Source of the DNA: Undaria pinnatifida
Lineage: Eukaryota > Sar > Phaeophyceae > Laminariales > Alariaceae
Assembly: GCA_012845835.1 (NCBI GenBank)
Contig: JABAKD010000010.1
Location: forward strand, 15,539,355-15,603,354
Direction of reading: 5' to 3'
Length of the DNA stretch: 64,000 nt
Below, in pieces: positions 44,401 through 55,623 of the stretch. Numbering within the stretch: position 1 is the first letter of the stretch; the number at the start of each line of letters is the position of its first letter. The notes beneath the pieces are model-generated. The model saw nothing but the letters and a program-made list of their open reading frames with translations, made no database searches and was not told the origin of the DNA. The position numbers were made by a program, and so were the translations under genes.

Positions 44401-47400
44401 TGACTAGCAACGAGCTGCCGAACCCACTTGCGTTTCGCGGTGCGACCCGAAGCTGTCGTTTTGACGGGCTTCCACAACGTGCGTTGGTGCACAGTTCGCG
44501 CACAGCTTACCTAGGAGTATCCCCTGAATACGAATACCCCCCACCCGAACGTTTTGGGCGCCCAAATGTTGCAGGTGTCTCTATTAGGAGTAGGAGCAGT
44601 GATCAATGGTCAAATGACTTGAAACAAGCGACAAATCAGGACACCCCCATGCTTCGTCTTGAAGGGAGGTGTGGTCAGTGGTCAAATTACTACGGCAAAC
44701 AACGTCAATCTACAAATGAGTACCCCCCCCCTCGTGCGTAATGTAAGGAAGAAACGTATTGAGCGCCCAAATGATGTAGGTGCCTCTATTAGGAGTAGGA
44801 GCGGCTTTTCGTCTCGCAAGAGATGCGTGGTCCATGGTCAAATGACTGAGGCAAGCAGCTAATGAGGACGCCCCCAATGCTCTATCTCGAAAGAGTTGCG
44901 TGGTCAGTGGTCATATTACTGAGGCAAACAACGAACAAGCAAAACATTTCACGTGTCGGGCCACTTCTCGCGGTTCGGTTCGGGTTAAGGTGACCCGGCC
45001 CGACCCGAGCCGACCCGACCCGACCCGAGCCGACCCGACCCGACCCGTGAGATTTCAAACACCTCCGGACCCAACCCAACTCGACTCGGGAGGTTTTCCT
45101 CGGTCGGATCATGACCCGTAAAAAGCCCTGCAAATATGCAGGGCGGTTCACGGATTATGACCCGGCCCGTGGGTCGGGTCAGGATATTTATAAGAGATTC
45201 GCGGGTCGAGTCGGGTCGGATTAGGGGTTGTTCGAAACCTTGCGCGTCGGATCGGGTCAGGTCAAAAGATTTTCAAACCTCACGGTTCGGGCCGGTTAGC
45301 CTTGTCCCGGCCCGATCCGTGAGACGTATTCCGGCCCACAAAAAACCATCCAAATAAGTACCCCGCCCTTCTCTAAGTACCCCCCCCCCTCCGTGCACAC
45401 AAACAGATAGTAGACACGAGCGAGACGCCCATGAAAGAGATGGTGGGCACCTTGTACACAATGGCGCCGGAGGTGCTCACGGGGAAAACGTACGACAGGT
45501 CGTGCGACATGTGGAGCATAGGGGTGATGGCGTTCCTACTGCTGAGCGATAACATGCCGTTCGACTTTTCGTCCAAGAAAAGGCTGATTAAGTCCGTCGA
45601 GCTCGGCCGGTACGAGTTCTCCGGGAGGCGGTGGGACTACATCAGCTGCGACGCGAGGCGAGTCTTGTCTCGCGCGGCAACCGTCGTTGATTTGTGTCGT
45701 TGTGGCTGCGGTTGTCACGGGCATTTCTTGGGAGGGACTGCCCAAACACGCGAGTATTCAAGAAATCTCGTCTTGCCCTAGGCTAACCCCCCTTGTACCG
45801 CCATTCGGTTCAATCCGTATCCCCGGCGATTCGTGCACGTCCTCAGGGATTTCATACGCCACATGATGGTGAAGGAGCCATCAAGGAGATATACGGCAGG
45901 ACAGGCGCTAAAGGTGAGAGGCATCGGCCGCCGCCGAACTTCGCTCTTTTTCAGACGACCAAAACTTTTACATGACTTGGTTCTTACGGGTATTTTGGGC
46001 CGCTTGCACGCGTTGTATTATGCGCATACTGCAGCATAGGAAATCAGCATGACACAAATCAAGACGGGGTATAATTTTAACAGCAAAGCACGAAGCACAC
46101 TTACCCCTACTAATAGCTCAAATATACGACACGACAAAGCACGCGACAACTACAGCAACAGTATCTTCAAAAACAACTTAAACTCACACCTTGAAAGCAA
46201 GACGTGCGCGGGCTCCATGTTGGAAGCCAAGTCAGCACATAGCTTTCGCAAAAAAACAAGAGCCATGCTCCCAGCGCCTGGAAGCATTCGAGTTATCAAC
46301 CACCTCCTTTCAGCGGCACTCCAGCTCCTCCTATTCGGAATTACAAAGCGCAACCGCCTTCTCGAACGGCTGTATGTACGTGTGATTTCCTCACTCCTCA
46401 CTCCGCCTCCCGAAGTGGATACCCTCGCGACGATCTAGAAGCGCAGATGGGGAGATTGAAGCACCTCGCCGCGTTGGGCACAATCACACGCTTTGCACGT
46501 ATGTGATGCCGCGCCTTCCCCCTCGGGACGCGCGACGCGACAGCCCGCAGTCGGCACCGCTGAATCACCGCATTTCGGTGTGTTCACCTCGCCAGCATGC
46601 CCCCCGAAAGCCTTGAGCCTTCGGGATCGGCGGGTGTGTCTTTGCTGCCCGAGTTGAACCTTCAGCGGATCAAACCGTGCCTCTACTGCGAGATTTCACA
46701 GAACCAGGTCAATCAACCCGATTCGAACCTCGCCATCATCAGATGTGGAGCCTGCTGCTTCAGCCCCTCCACGCTGGGTGTGATGCTGGGACATCGCCTC
46801 TAGCGGCCCCTCGTACGACCACAGCAGACCTCGTTTGGAGTCCTGAGGCAGCATATGGACACCGCCCTCATCGGGTCAGAGGGCTTCCTACCGAAACGCG
46901 GCCCATTCCACACCAGGTCCTGCTTGCCGCTGTCGCAATCGTACCAGAAAAAAATCCCTGACTAACGTCGGTGTGTTCAACCTGAATTATCGATAATTGT
47001 AGACACGCCTAAGCGAGGCAAGGCCTACTGACCAGAAAGTATCCCCCCTTGGCCTGAGGGGGGCTGGTCGGCACCATTCAGGTGCTAGGAAAGGAGAGAG
47101 ATGTTGTTGTATTAGCTCCGAACACAAGAAAACAAGCGGTCTCAACTTCATCCCCAAATCCCCGAATTCCCATATCAGAATCCAGAAGAGGATAAGTAGA
47201 AACCCCTACTACAGTTGTCTTCAAATCTAAATAACGTTCACACACCACATCAGATCCTCAACAGTCAATCACCACCAAGAAGATCAACTGTCGTGTCTTA
47301 TCAACAACACTACACACTCTCTGGTGCTCCACTGTCCACATGCCCTAGTGTGACCGTGTATCCCTTGCGCGTCTGCTTGATTCCTTTCTTCTCGTTCATC

Positions 47401-50400
47401 CCCCCCTCCGCTCCACATGTTCTTCTACCGCCCCTCGGTGCCTGCTGGGTTCGGCGTTGCTCCGTACCAACTTTTGCAGCACCGTTGGATTCGACGGTAC
47501 CAAACGTCTTCTCAGCAGCAGGTTTCCGTCCCCCATCGCTTAGCCAAGGCGGATCACGCCCAAATCGTGGCTTCCATGAAGAATTTCGCGTCGTACAGCA
47601 AGGTACGTGTTAGGCCTTGACCCAATGAGTCAGTTGGTATTTTTTTCTGCACGTCTTGCAAAATCGCACAATTTACACCAAAAAAGGCCGAAACGTACTA
47701 ACCCTGGCCCTAATTAACGCACCCGTGTCGTCTTAAACCTGAAGCCGGTATTGTATGAATACGAGATGACGCATATGCGAGGAAACCCAAATAAGTTGTC
47801 AATTTAAGCGGAAAGGGTTGCGAACTTATTGGACCTAAGCCTATTGCGTCTGCCGCGGCGAGAGTGGGCATGGTCTGCTCTTGTTCGGGCGCTCTGCTGA
47901 CACGCACCGCATGCCTCGAGCGGTGCCGGGTGCGCTGACGCGCCGCGCGCCTGCCCGACCGGTTTCGACTTTGCTTTTACTACTGGCGTTTTTTCGTTTG
48001 CCATCCTTCCGGCAATGTGCAGCATGAGTGTCCATAACCAAAAGCACGATGGTGGAGCATAAAATTAAGGCCACCGAAAACATTTAGTCTTCGGCGTCAT
48101 CGCCCGTGCATGTTCTGCCGCTGTGTGCGTGTAATGTCGATCCTTCGCGTTTTGGCGCTCTACACAAAGTTAGAGCGTTTCGCGACTTATCACGGTAGCG
48201 CCCGTTCGTTTGTTTTGCGTAGGAGAAAACGGCCAGGCCATAAGGGAAGGGTGGGAAAAGCGCCGTATTTTTCCTCCCAGCGAGACGACGGCGGTTGCGC
48301 CTGTCGTGTCTGGCGGCTTTGCGTCGACTGCTGAAGGCGCTCACTCACACGAATCGGCTTTTCTTTCGTCTCATTCTTTGTTTCGTCAATTGTTTCGAGC
48401 GTGAGTTCCCGAACGATGCCACTTGTCGTTCTAATCAAGTGGACGATCTTTCATTGCCAGGTGAAGAGAACGGGGCTGATGCTCGTGGCGTACAGGAGTC
48501 ACCCAGACGAGACGAAGGCCATGCGAAACGCGTTCAATTGGTATGACGTGGACCGCAATGGTCGCGTTGGCCGCGCAGAGTTCCAGGAGGTCCTGAAACA
48601 GCAGGGTTACACGAACGAGGAGGTTAGAACTCGGCGTTTACCTAGCGAAAGTGGGGATACGTTGGGGAGGGCACCCCGTTTTTACTGCTGGGTGTGTACC
48701 ACTCGCACAAGTGGCTGTGTACGTGGATATACCGGACTTGAAAAGTAGAAGCGTAGCATAGTAAGAAAAGTATCATGGCGGCGGTGCATGTCCTGAAAGT
48801 GAAACGTGCAAAAGCTTAAGACCTGCGAAGAAAATGGGTAGCCGCCGGCGAGACTGGCTCTCAACCGATGAAAATCGAGAAGCTAAACGTGTCTCGTACA
48901 AGACTTCCGTAGCCATGTTCATGTATACCGTATGTGAGAATATTTCGGGAGCGGGGGCGGTGACGGGAGGGGGCTCATCATTCTCCGTAACGGTAGTCTT
49001 AAGGCCGTAGACCCTCGCATCCACACAATGCCGGGGCAACGGGAGGCTCGTCAGCATTCTGCAAGCATGCAGCATCCAGGTGTCTCTGGCAGACATGGCG
49101 GGTAGGCGGCGGGGGTACGTGTAGGCTGGGGTGGAGGCGAGCCTCCTTTCGTGTTGTACTGGTACAGTTACTGTGCTCCTGTCATAAAAGAAGCATCACG
49201 ACAGCCGCCAACGAAAAATTTACGGACTGTTGAGTTTTTTCCATCCGAACGCCCACAATAAAAGCACTACCAGATCTCCGATCTCCGGTGGGGATGGAAG
49301 GACAATTTTTTTCGTGTGTGATACGTGTCGGATTGTTTTTTACACAATAAAATATGGGCGTTGGTTGGAGCAAAAGTCGTGCACGCGGTCGATCTAGTCG
49401 CTAGGGCCATGGGTGACCACGGTCCGAGGCTGTAGCTTTCTTGTAATTCTTCATCGGTCTGTCTTTCCGTTCGACTGAGGGGTCGGCTTGGACACTTGGC
49501 GCCAGCATTTTCGTCGCCTGCCCGCGTCATTACTCGTTTGTTTGTTTTTTTCCGTGATAATCTGTGTCTGCTTTAAGCGCGAAACGCGTTTTGCGCGTCC
49601 ACGGTAAAATTCGGCTTTCGGCAGCGTTTTTGTTCGCCGACCCCACCCGGACTGCCTAAAAACACCTCTTATTTTCCCGCTCGGCGTCTCCCCGCGCTGG
49701 CGGTTGTGTTTACCCGACCCGAAAAAACGATCAACCTATTGTTCCTCGCGCCGCCGGCTTTGTTCATTCGACCCGAAAGACCAATCAATCTATTTTTTCG
49801 TCTCGTTGACCCAGTTGGTCGGGTTGTTCGACGAGGTGGACGACGACCACGATGGATACTTACACTACACAGAGTTCCTCGCGGCGACCCTTGAGATGGA
49901 AGGGAAGAAGGTCGCAAACGAGCGCCTGGCAGAGGCGTTTGACCAGCTTGACATGGATGACTCGGGGCACATCTCGAAGGCGAACTTGGTGGAGTTCTTG
50001 GGCAGAGATAGCAAGGTGCGCCGTTGAAACTTACCGGTGTGGGAATCTCCTGTATCGAGCTGTCGGAAATAGGGGTAAAATAGCTTTTGAGTCGCGTGGA
50101 TTTTATTTCGTGTATCGAGCTGATGGAAAGACTGGTAGCTTAGTTATTAGGAGGTTGGCAGGAAAGTTGAGGACGGAGAGAAACGGGAGGGGCAGTGCGG
50201 GATGAAGCCCCTCCCCCCCTCCCATGCCGTTGATGCCCTATAGCATGCGCCGACCGTCCGGGTCATATAATGCGTGTTCTTGGTGATACACCGTCGCTAA
50301 CTCTGCGTGTGTGTTCATGTGTTCCCGACATGTTCCATGGGAACTTCCGCCTCGCCCCAGCAGCTGCCTTTCGTTAAAAACAACCCAGCATACAGTGCGA

Positions 50401-50766
50401 TGTTGTTCTGTATTTCCCGCGATTCGCTGGTTCAGTTCTTCTGTTACGGCTGTGGTTTGCTAGCGCGACAAGTTACAGTAGACGCCAGAGGACGAAAAAT
50501 TGAAAAGAAAGAGTAAACGAGCATTTGTCGGCATCCTGTCAACTATCGCGACCGCCTGACCACCGATCGCCATTCCTGTCCGCCGGCGCCATGCGCTTGT
50601 GTGTGCACGTTGCCTTTGGTTGTCCCCTCATCTCCTCGCGGCGTTGTTCGTCTGTGCGAAGGGGTACGATGTGACACAGCTGATCGCGGAGGCCGACGAG
50701 GACGGCACGGGCGGCATCAACCTTCAGGAGTTTTGCACGCACATGCGAAAGAGGTGGGTGGAGTGA
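41385..50766 (+). CDS. calcium-dependent protein kinase (CDPK), 10 exons, N-terminus incomplete
   Basis: Ser/Thr kinase fused to a calmodulin-like domain; Ca2+ binding to the EF-hands activates the kinase. Exons: 41385-41452, 42201-42350, 42712-42833, 43309-43437, 45407-45657, 45847-45913, 47480-47602, 48461-48622, 49815-50015, 50662-50766; phases agree and give 458 residues. Visible: Gly loop GKGSVG (19-24), ATP lysine in YALK (41), helix-C Glu (59), HRD (128-130), DYG instead of DFG (151-153), APE (176-178), then a linker and four EF loops (332-343, 366-377, 403-414, 436-447). EF3 ends in Asn rather than Glu at loop position 12. Introns 3 and 5 have GC-AG borders. An upstream N-terminal exon is likely, since exon 1 starts at an acceptor and has no ATG. 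Confidence 0.85.
42201..42350 (+). CDS. CDPK exon 2 (ATP lysine, helix C)
   Basis: Joins G+TG (Val) to complete GKGSVG, then [19 protein letters not shown] and [16 protein letters not shown]. The donor is ATTC|GTGAGT, phase 1. Confidence 0.85.
42712..42833 (+). CDS. CDPK exon 3, GC donor
   Basis: The acceptor CGTTACGCCAG restores Arg, then [20 protein letters not shown] and the helix to DIIIK. The donor reads AAG|GCAAGC: a GC 5' splice site with otherwise ideal consensus, and the only phase-0 option joining to exon 4. Confidence 0.85.
43309..43437 (+). CDS. CDPK exon 4 (HRD and DYG)
   Basis: [20 protein letters not shown], then [20 protein letters not shown]. Ends TCCAAG|GTGTGA, phase 0. 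Confidence 0.9.
44292..44376. repeat. dispersed repeat shared with BEACH intron 10
   Basis: T-run, CTCCGGCGGATGG, then AGCTCACCACGCTTCCAC, matching 24,734-24,801 in order and spacing. Just before it GTGGAGGCGCCGCGCT is duplicated (about 44,167-44,200). Confidence 0.55.
44580..44940. repeat. diverged tandem repeats in CDPK intron 4
   Basis: About four imperfect units share GTGGTCAGTGGTCAAATTACT and TCTATTAGGAGTAGGAGC blocks, spaced irregularly. Confidence 0.6.
44991..45325. repeat. GACCCG minisatellite region with a perfect hairpin
   Basis: Repeated GACCCGACCCGAGCC at 44,991-45,048, and further GGGTCGGGTC-type pieces in the opposite sense to about 45,300. Between them, GCCCTGCA-AATA-TGCAGGGC (45,125-45,144) forms a perfect 8-bp stem. 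Opposed arms suggest a large imperfect inverted repeat within CDPK intron 4. Confidence 0.65.
45407..45657 (+). CDS. CDPK exon 5 (activation loop, APE), GC donor
   Basis: [20 protein letters not shown], then [20 protein letters not shown]. The donor reads GCGAG|GCGAGT, a second GC site. Phase 2 fits exon 6 exactly (AG+G = Arg), giving [18 protein letters not shown]. Confidence 0.8.
45847..45913 (+). CDS. CDPK exon 6 (end of kinase domain)
   Basis: [20 protein letters not shown], then LK: the conserved C-lobe stretch DP..R.TA..AL. Ends CTAAAG|GTGAGA, phase 0. Confidence 0.85.
47480..47602 (+). CDS. CDPK exon 7 (junction/autoinhibitory segment)
   Basis: After [24 protein letters not shown], then [19 protein letters not shown], corresponding to the HPW motif and the autoinhibitory linker helix. 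Ends AGCAAG|GTACGT, phase 0. Confidence 0.8.
48461..48622 (+). CDS. CDPK exon 8 (EF-hand 1)
   Basis: [20 protein letters not shown], then EF loop [12 protein letters not shown] with all usual Ca2+ ligands. Ends GAG|GTTAGA, phase 0. Confidence 0.85.
49815..50015 (+). CDS. CDPK exon 9 (EF-hands 2 and 3)
   Basis: EF2 loop [12 protein letters not shown] is canonical. EF3 loop [12 protein letters not shown] has Asn where the bidentate Glu is normal, so weaker Ca2+ binding is expected. Ends AGCAAG|GTGCGC, phase 0. Confidence 0.85.
50662..50766 (+). CDS. CDPK exon 10 (EF-hand 4, stop)
   Basis: [20 protein letters not shown], then [14 protein letters not shown] and TGA. EF4 loop [12 protein letters not shown] is complete. 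A donor-like AAAGAG|GTGGGT at 50,753 would skip this stop and join the possible exon at 51,351. Confidence 0.75.
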   Translation, partial: GYDVTQLIAEADEDGTGGINLQEFCTHMRKRWVE

Positions 50767-51350
50767 TGCCACTCGGACAAGGCCGCCCACAAAAGGCGTG
50801 CCCAATGAAGTTGAGGGGCCCTCCCAAACTCCCTAAACGGGATGCCGTATAGCAGCCCCCCCCCCCCCCCCCGCCCCCCCCCCCAGTTTTGTTTTCTCTG
50901 TCTCGTATGCGGGATCTGGTATATATAGCCGTCAAGGACGGCTCTCCGTGGCACAACCAGCCAGGAAAGCACGACTTAAATTCGCAAAGAAAAATACCCC
51001 CTTCACTCGTCGTTGCAGGAGTGAGCGTGGATGCAGGATGCTATGTGCAACAAGCCGAATACAGTTCTGGCAAACGATTCACTGTCGCAGAGGGGGGGGA
51101 TTCTGGCATTGCAGTAGCCGGGCAGTCCCCGCTGTCGCGTGCACTCCCCTCGCCCCCGCTCGCCCGCATAGGGGGCATAGAACAACGCGTGGTAGCGTGG
51201 TTCTTACGCTTACGCCCGTGCAGCACACGCCTGTCCAGCCATTTCGATGCCTACTTTGTTTTTTGCTAACATGTACTCTCTTTCGCCGCCCCTGCTGTCT
51301 TACCCCGCCACTGGCCTATCCCGTCTACCCATGCCCCGCATGTGTTCTAG

Positions 51351-51606
51351 TGGGAGATTTAGCATCCCAGGCATACCAGGCATCCCAGGCGTCGTGCGGC
51401 TGCCCAGCGATTCCGCGCGGGTTGGCGTTTCTCCCGCGCAGTTAGACGTCATTGGGGAACTAGGGGGGGGGGGAGAAGACGGCTCGTCACGTGCTCGAGG
51501 AGACGGGGTGGAACGGATGGTTGATGGGAACGAGGCTACTCTGCCTCCGCCCCCTGCCGCTACAGGGGGAGAGCAGACGAGCGGGCCCCCCTTCGTCCCC
51601 TCGTGA
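51351..51606 (+). CDS. possible alternative 3' exon of the CDPK
   Basis: After CATGTGTTCTAG the frame is in phase with a donor at 50,753 (AG+T = Ser) and reads GRFSIPGIPGIPGVVRLPSD, then a Gly/Pro-rich tail to TGA. This would add an 85-residue disordered C-terminus. The evidence is only phase and openness, and CDPKs usually end just after EF4, so the shorter form is preferred. Confidence 0.25.
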
Positions 51607-51995
51607 AAGCGGATCGGAATGGACGGCCGCGAGTGTATGTGTTGAGAAGCGTTTTTATCGTGAAGGAATGCGTACCAGGCGGCCTCAAGGCCTAAGATGG
51701 ATGTGCTTGCTTATCTTGTCTTGTTGATGCTGCTTGGAGGTAAGAGTTTTGTGCGAATTTTTGCCGACCCTTTGCGGAGCTTCGGCTGTTGCGTTTTTTT
51801 GAGAGAGCTAGCGCTGGCGGTGTGCGCTAGGGGATAGGGAGGCGGCCCCACCGTGTTGTGGATACATACTTTTTCTTTCCCAACATTTATGCAGACGACC
51901 TACATTTAGGCGCACGTATAGACTGGGTTGCGGGGCAGTTCGCCTACTTCGCTACCGTATTTTTCCGGCGGCGCGTCGTGCAGGACTTCACCGAT

Positions 51996-52080
51996 CGCAC
52001 TACACAATGGGTTACCGCAATTGCGTGCCCACCTCACCGCCCGCACTACGCTATGGGCTACGGCAATTGCCTGCCCACCT
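51996..52080. repeat. 46-bp period tandem duplication
   Basis: CGCACTACRCWATGGGYTAC...CTGCCCACCT occurs at 51,996 and 52,042 with five or so changes. The rest of 50,767-52,900 holds poly-C tracts and no supported gene. Confidence 0.7.
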
Positions 52081-52899
52081 AAATTGTGGTCATCACGTTG
52101 TGGTGTGTCACCAGCGTCGTTTCGTGTTACCCTTTGTTTACATCTAGTGAATTGTCGTTATGCGTGCATAGAAAACACCCAGGATCTCGATAGCCCCCCC
52201 CCCCCCCCTTGTGTACATTGTTGCGTACACATCGTATTGTCAAGCCTTGGGCTACGTAGGTGATCTTTTGGACGGGATACATGTTTGGCTGCCGCTATAG
52301 AGCGTAGCCACTCTATAGCTGCGTGTACACAGCGTGTAGCGCCTCAACACCCGTGTATATGCGTGTTTGGACTGTAATTGCATGAAAATCGTTTGGTGTC
52401 GACTTTCCAGGCTGCGTCTGCTGTGAGTCGATGGTGTCTTGTTGTGAAGCCCCAAATACAGCGATCAGTGCCGCGATGCCCACGGACGCGGGTAAAACGT
52501 TACCTGGCACGTTTCTTTCTGGCACAAGTTTGCGGGCGCTTGACGAACGTTTGTATCATGGTTTGTAGGTAGCGATGGACTCAGTGTGGATATCGCTTGT
52601 AGAAAAAAAGAAATCCTGGGCGCGGGAGGCGGCAGAGGCTTGTGCGAAGAAGCGTCTTTTAAAATGCAACGACGCTTGATATGCTTGAACGCGGGCATCC
52701 GGCCGTGCCATCTCCACGCAGGGAGAAGTTTCATGGAGGTGTATGCCCGATTTTACCCAAGAAGTGTGGGTGTTAGCATCCGTCAACGCTGAGAGCGAGC
52801 GGCGCGCATGATAGTTTTGACAGTTGTGGCCGATTTGAGCATGATGGCTCTGCTGAGTTTTGGTGCGCCGTGACGTCGATCGCCAGCGTACAAAGATAA

Positions 52900-55000
52900 T
52901 TTTAATGGAGGGTAATGGTCACGTAAGTGCATTTCGTTGCCCCTATTCGACTCTTATGAGTATCGATCCATTAGGGTATTTCTTAACACCCTACAGAATT
53001 TTTGAAGTTACAGAACCCTACCAGTGTTGGAATTGATCCTGGATTGTGATATTGTTTAAATTCGCTTATTTCTCATAGCTCAAGAGATTGTCGTAAAATA
53101 ACAATAGTATTACAATATAAATGTAGACCCATTACTACCATTGCCTAAATTTATCTTCAGGAAACTGTAAAAATTGACGATTGATGTAATTTGCAAAGAA
53201 TAAAACTGGTATTAAACCTATTTTTGAAATTGAAACTGACCTTATCCGAATAATTTCACGAAATATGCATACGGGAATAACCCTCCCCCCCCCCCCCCCG
53301 CCCACCTCACGTACTCACCACCATGTTCCCATATCAACTGCATACACCATTTCGGAATTCATGCGTACTACTTGTTTACGAAGAAAGGACTGACGTGGTA
53401 GACCACCAAATTTCGTAGAATGAGTGCAGAGGTCGGCCTTAGGAATAATGAGACAGGCAAGCGTAAGAAGTAGAAAAGTAATTACATGCGTTATTTAGAA
53501 AATATATAGATTTATCCAAAGGTTGACGGATTAATGAAGTAATTAAAAAATATTGTTAAATTACAGGGGCTTAAATGCATCCATGATATACTGATGAAAT
53601 ATATCATACATAAAACCCCTAAAACCTATCTCCTATTCGTAGCACGTAAGTGACACAAAAAATAAATCATAACATAGTACAATCAAGGAAGGTATTATAC
53701 ACCAATATTCCTGAGAATATTATTGTATTATACCTGAATTGACTGTGAGGGGGAACATTGAAAACCCAAATGTCCCTCACCATTTGGTTAGGAGATACAA
53801 AATAATGCATTACCAATAGCGAAGATGAACTCTAAGTTATTTATTTCTCAACAGAACCAACCTCAGAATTGTTAAATGTATCTACTTATCAACAGAACCA
53901 ACCTCACGCTTGCAAAATTCAACAATAAGTAACATTATGACTGGTGTCCCACATTATTATCTGACTCTTACTGTCTAGTACGTATACATGAAATATAGCC
54001 GTGAAACGGATGAACTAATCTTTCTGTATTTCCGTTTCGTACACAGGTACTTCAATCAAGATATGAAAGAACAACTGCACAAAAAATAAGCAATGCACTT
54101 GTACATTCAGTCGGTATTGGTTACTTGCTTCAACCTTCGTTGTGTGTGGAATCAAGGCTTTGAGCTCAGCCTTTTTGGGATATAATACCGTCCGGTAGTG
54201 ACTGAGGGGAACCAGGGAGCCTTAGTAGCATGTTCAAGTGCATTGCTAAGCTGTCATCGTGCTAGAAAACTGAAAGAATTCCTTCATCTGCGGCAAATAT
54301 ACAGGTGGGCATTTATTTGGTGATGAAGGAGTTTAATATACCAGTGAATAGAACTGAAAATGAGTGCGGTCCAAGAAAAACGAGAATGGCATGACATGGA
54401 GGCGATACAAGCATTGATACTGGAGCGACCATAACCAGTCAGGAAGGACGGGATGGACTGGATAGACGCTGTTGCTGTGCACTGCCTATTCAAGGGAAGC
54501 ACCATGAGTATACCACAACATGCTGATGATGCTCACCAGTCATGCTCACAACTCGTCGGCTCACAAGCCATGCTCACAACTCGTTGACTTGTCATGATGA
54601 GTGGTGTACTTCCAATTCATCGACTCTTCATATGACCTGACTCAGTAACCTAGTCCAAATAGCCAGTGTAATTAACAGGTGATGAAAAATTATTCTCCAT
54701 GCGGGGAAATAACTTGGCAATTTTTGCATGATGACATGACTCAGTAATAGAAATGGCATCATACGAAGATTAATATTTAGTGCGATCAGCTACTACTGTT
54801 GTAAACAAAAATCTTTCGTACTAGAATTAAACCGAAATAATGAGAGAGCGGAAATAGGGTCATTTATAAAAACATAATTTGTCTTCACGTGTACATGATA
54901 TCTGTAGAAAAAAGGTTAGGGTGACAGTGTATCGATTTGGGACCGTGGGTTCGTGTAATATCAGTATAGCTGGCAATAGGTTCGGTAAGATAGCCCGCGG
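52900..55000. other. AT-rich, gene-poor island
   Basis: Base composition shifts sharply to AT around 52,900, and almost no long frames occur to about 55,600. TCAACAGAACCAACCTCA is repeated at about 53,849 and 53,894. No organellar or viral gene is recognised. Old mobile DNA is the likeliest content. Confidence 0.5.
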
Positions 55001-55010
55001 AGTCATGGTC

Positions 55011-55499
55011 TGTTGGCCACAAGATCTCTTAAACGGAATATTGTTAGCGGAGAAGATAACCCGTAGAATCTAGCTAGCTTATACCACAAGAGCGCTCTCG
55101 GTAATGGAACGTTCCTCCTCTGGACAAGATAAATAGAAGTAAGCGCGATAAGCGCTCATGGGAATCAATGGACCGTTCCTCCTCTGGATAAGATAGATAG
55201 AAGTAAGCGCGTTAAGCGCTCATGGGAATATAGAACATCTAGGAGAACGTTCCTTGTACGTTCCATAGGTAAAGGTCCAGAAGAGAGCACAGCAGCAATG
55301 CTGGGGTGAAGAGAACTCTGTAAGCCTCACCCCACCCCCATGCTCTCAATCCTCCTCCTTTCCTGTCTCCTCGAGCTTCTCACAGCTCAACGTCAATAAT
55401 ACGAAATCCACAAAGAAGAACCGGTGCTGTCTCCAAGCGAAGCTGATACCCCTGCGTCCCTTCCCTCACACCTTCTCGGCACCACGACTCTTCCACAAT
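55011..55499 (+). mobile_element. possible LTR relic followed by a PBS-like site
   Basis: TGTTGGCCACAAG (55,011) to CTCTTCCACA (about 55,499) could be a 489-bp LTR, because it is followed at once by ATTGGCGTCGTCGGCAGGA, which resembles the TTGGCGCCGT...-type primer site of Gypsy elements. It contains the 64-bp tandem repeat below. No second LTR or coding region follows, so this is tentative. Confidence 0.3.
55111..55236. repeat. 64-bp tandem repeat, two copies
   Basis: GTTCCTCCTCTGGAYAAGAT...TAAGCGCTCATGGGAAT at 55,111 and 55,175 with few changes. Confidence 0.8.
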
Positions 55500-55623
55500 T
55501 GGCGTCGTCGGCAGGACTTCATATTCGAGTCTCACAGAAACTCTTTTTTTATTTTCAGGGTGGGACTTTTACATGATACCTATTACATCACTTCGTAATC
55601 ACTAATACTGTCTTCATACTGCG

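Noticed and set aside
46049..46438. 129-codon ORF in CDPK intron 6
   Set aside because: Lies between well-supported kinase exons with no domain or splice support.
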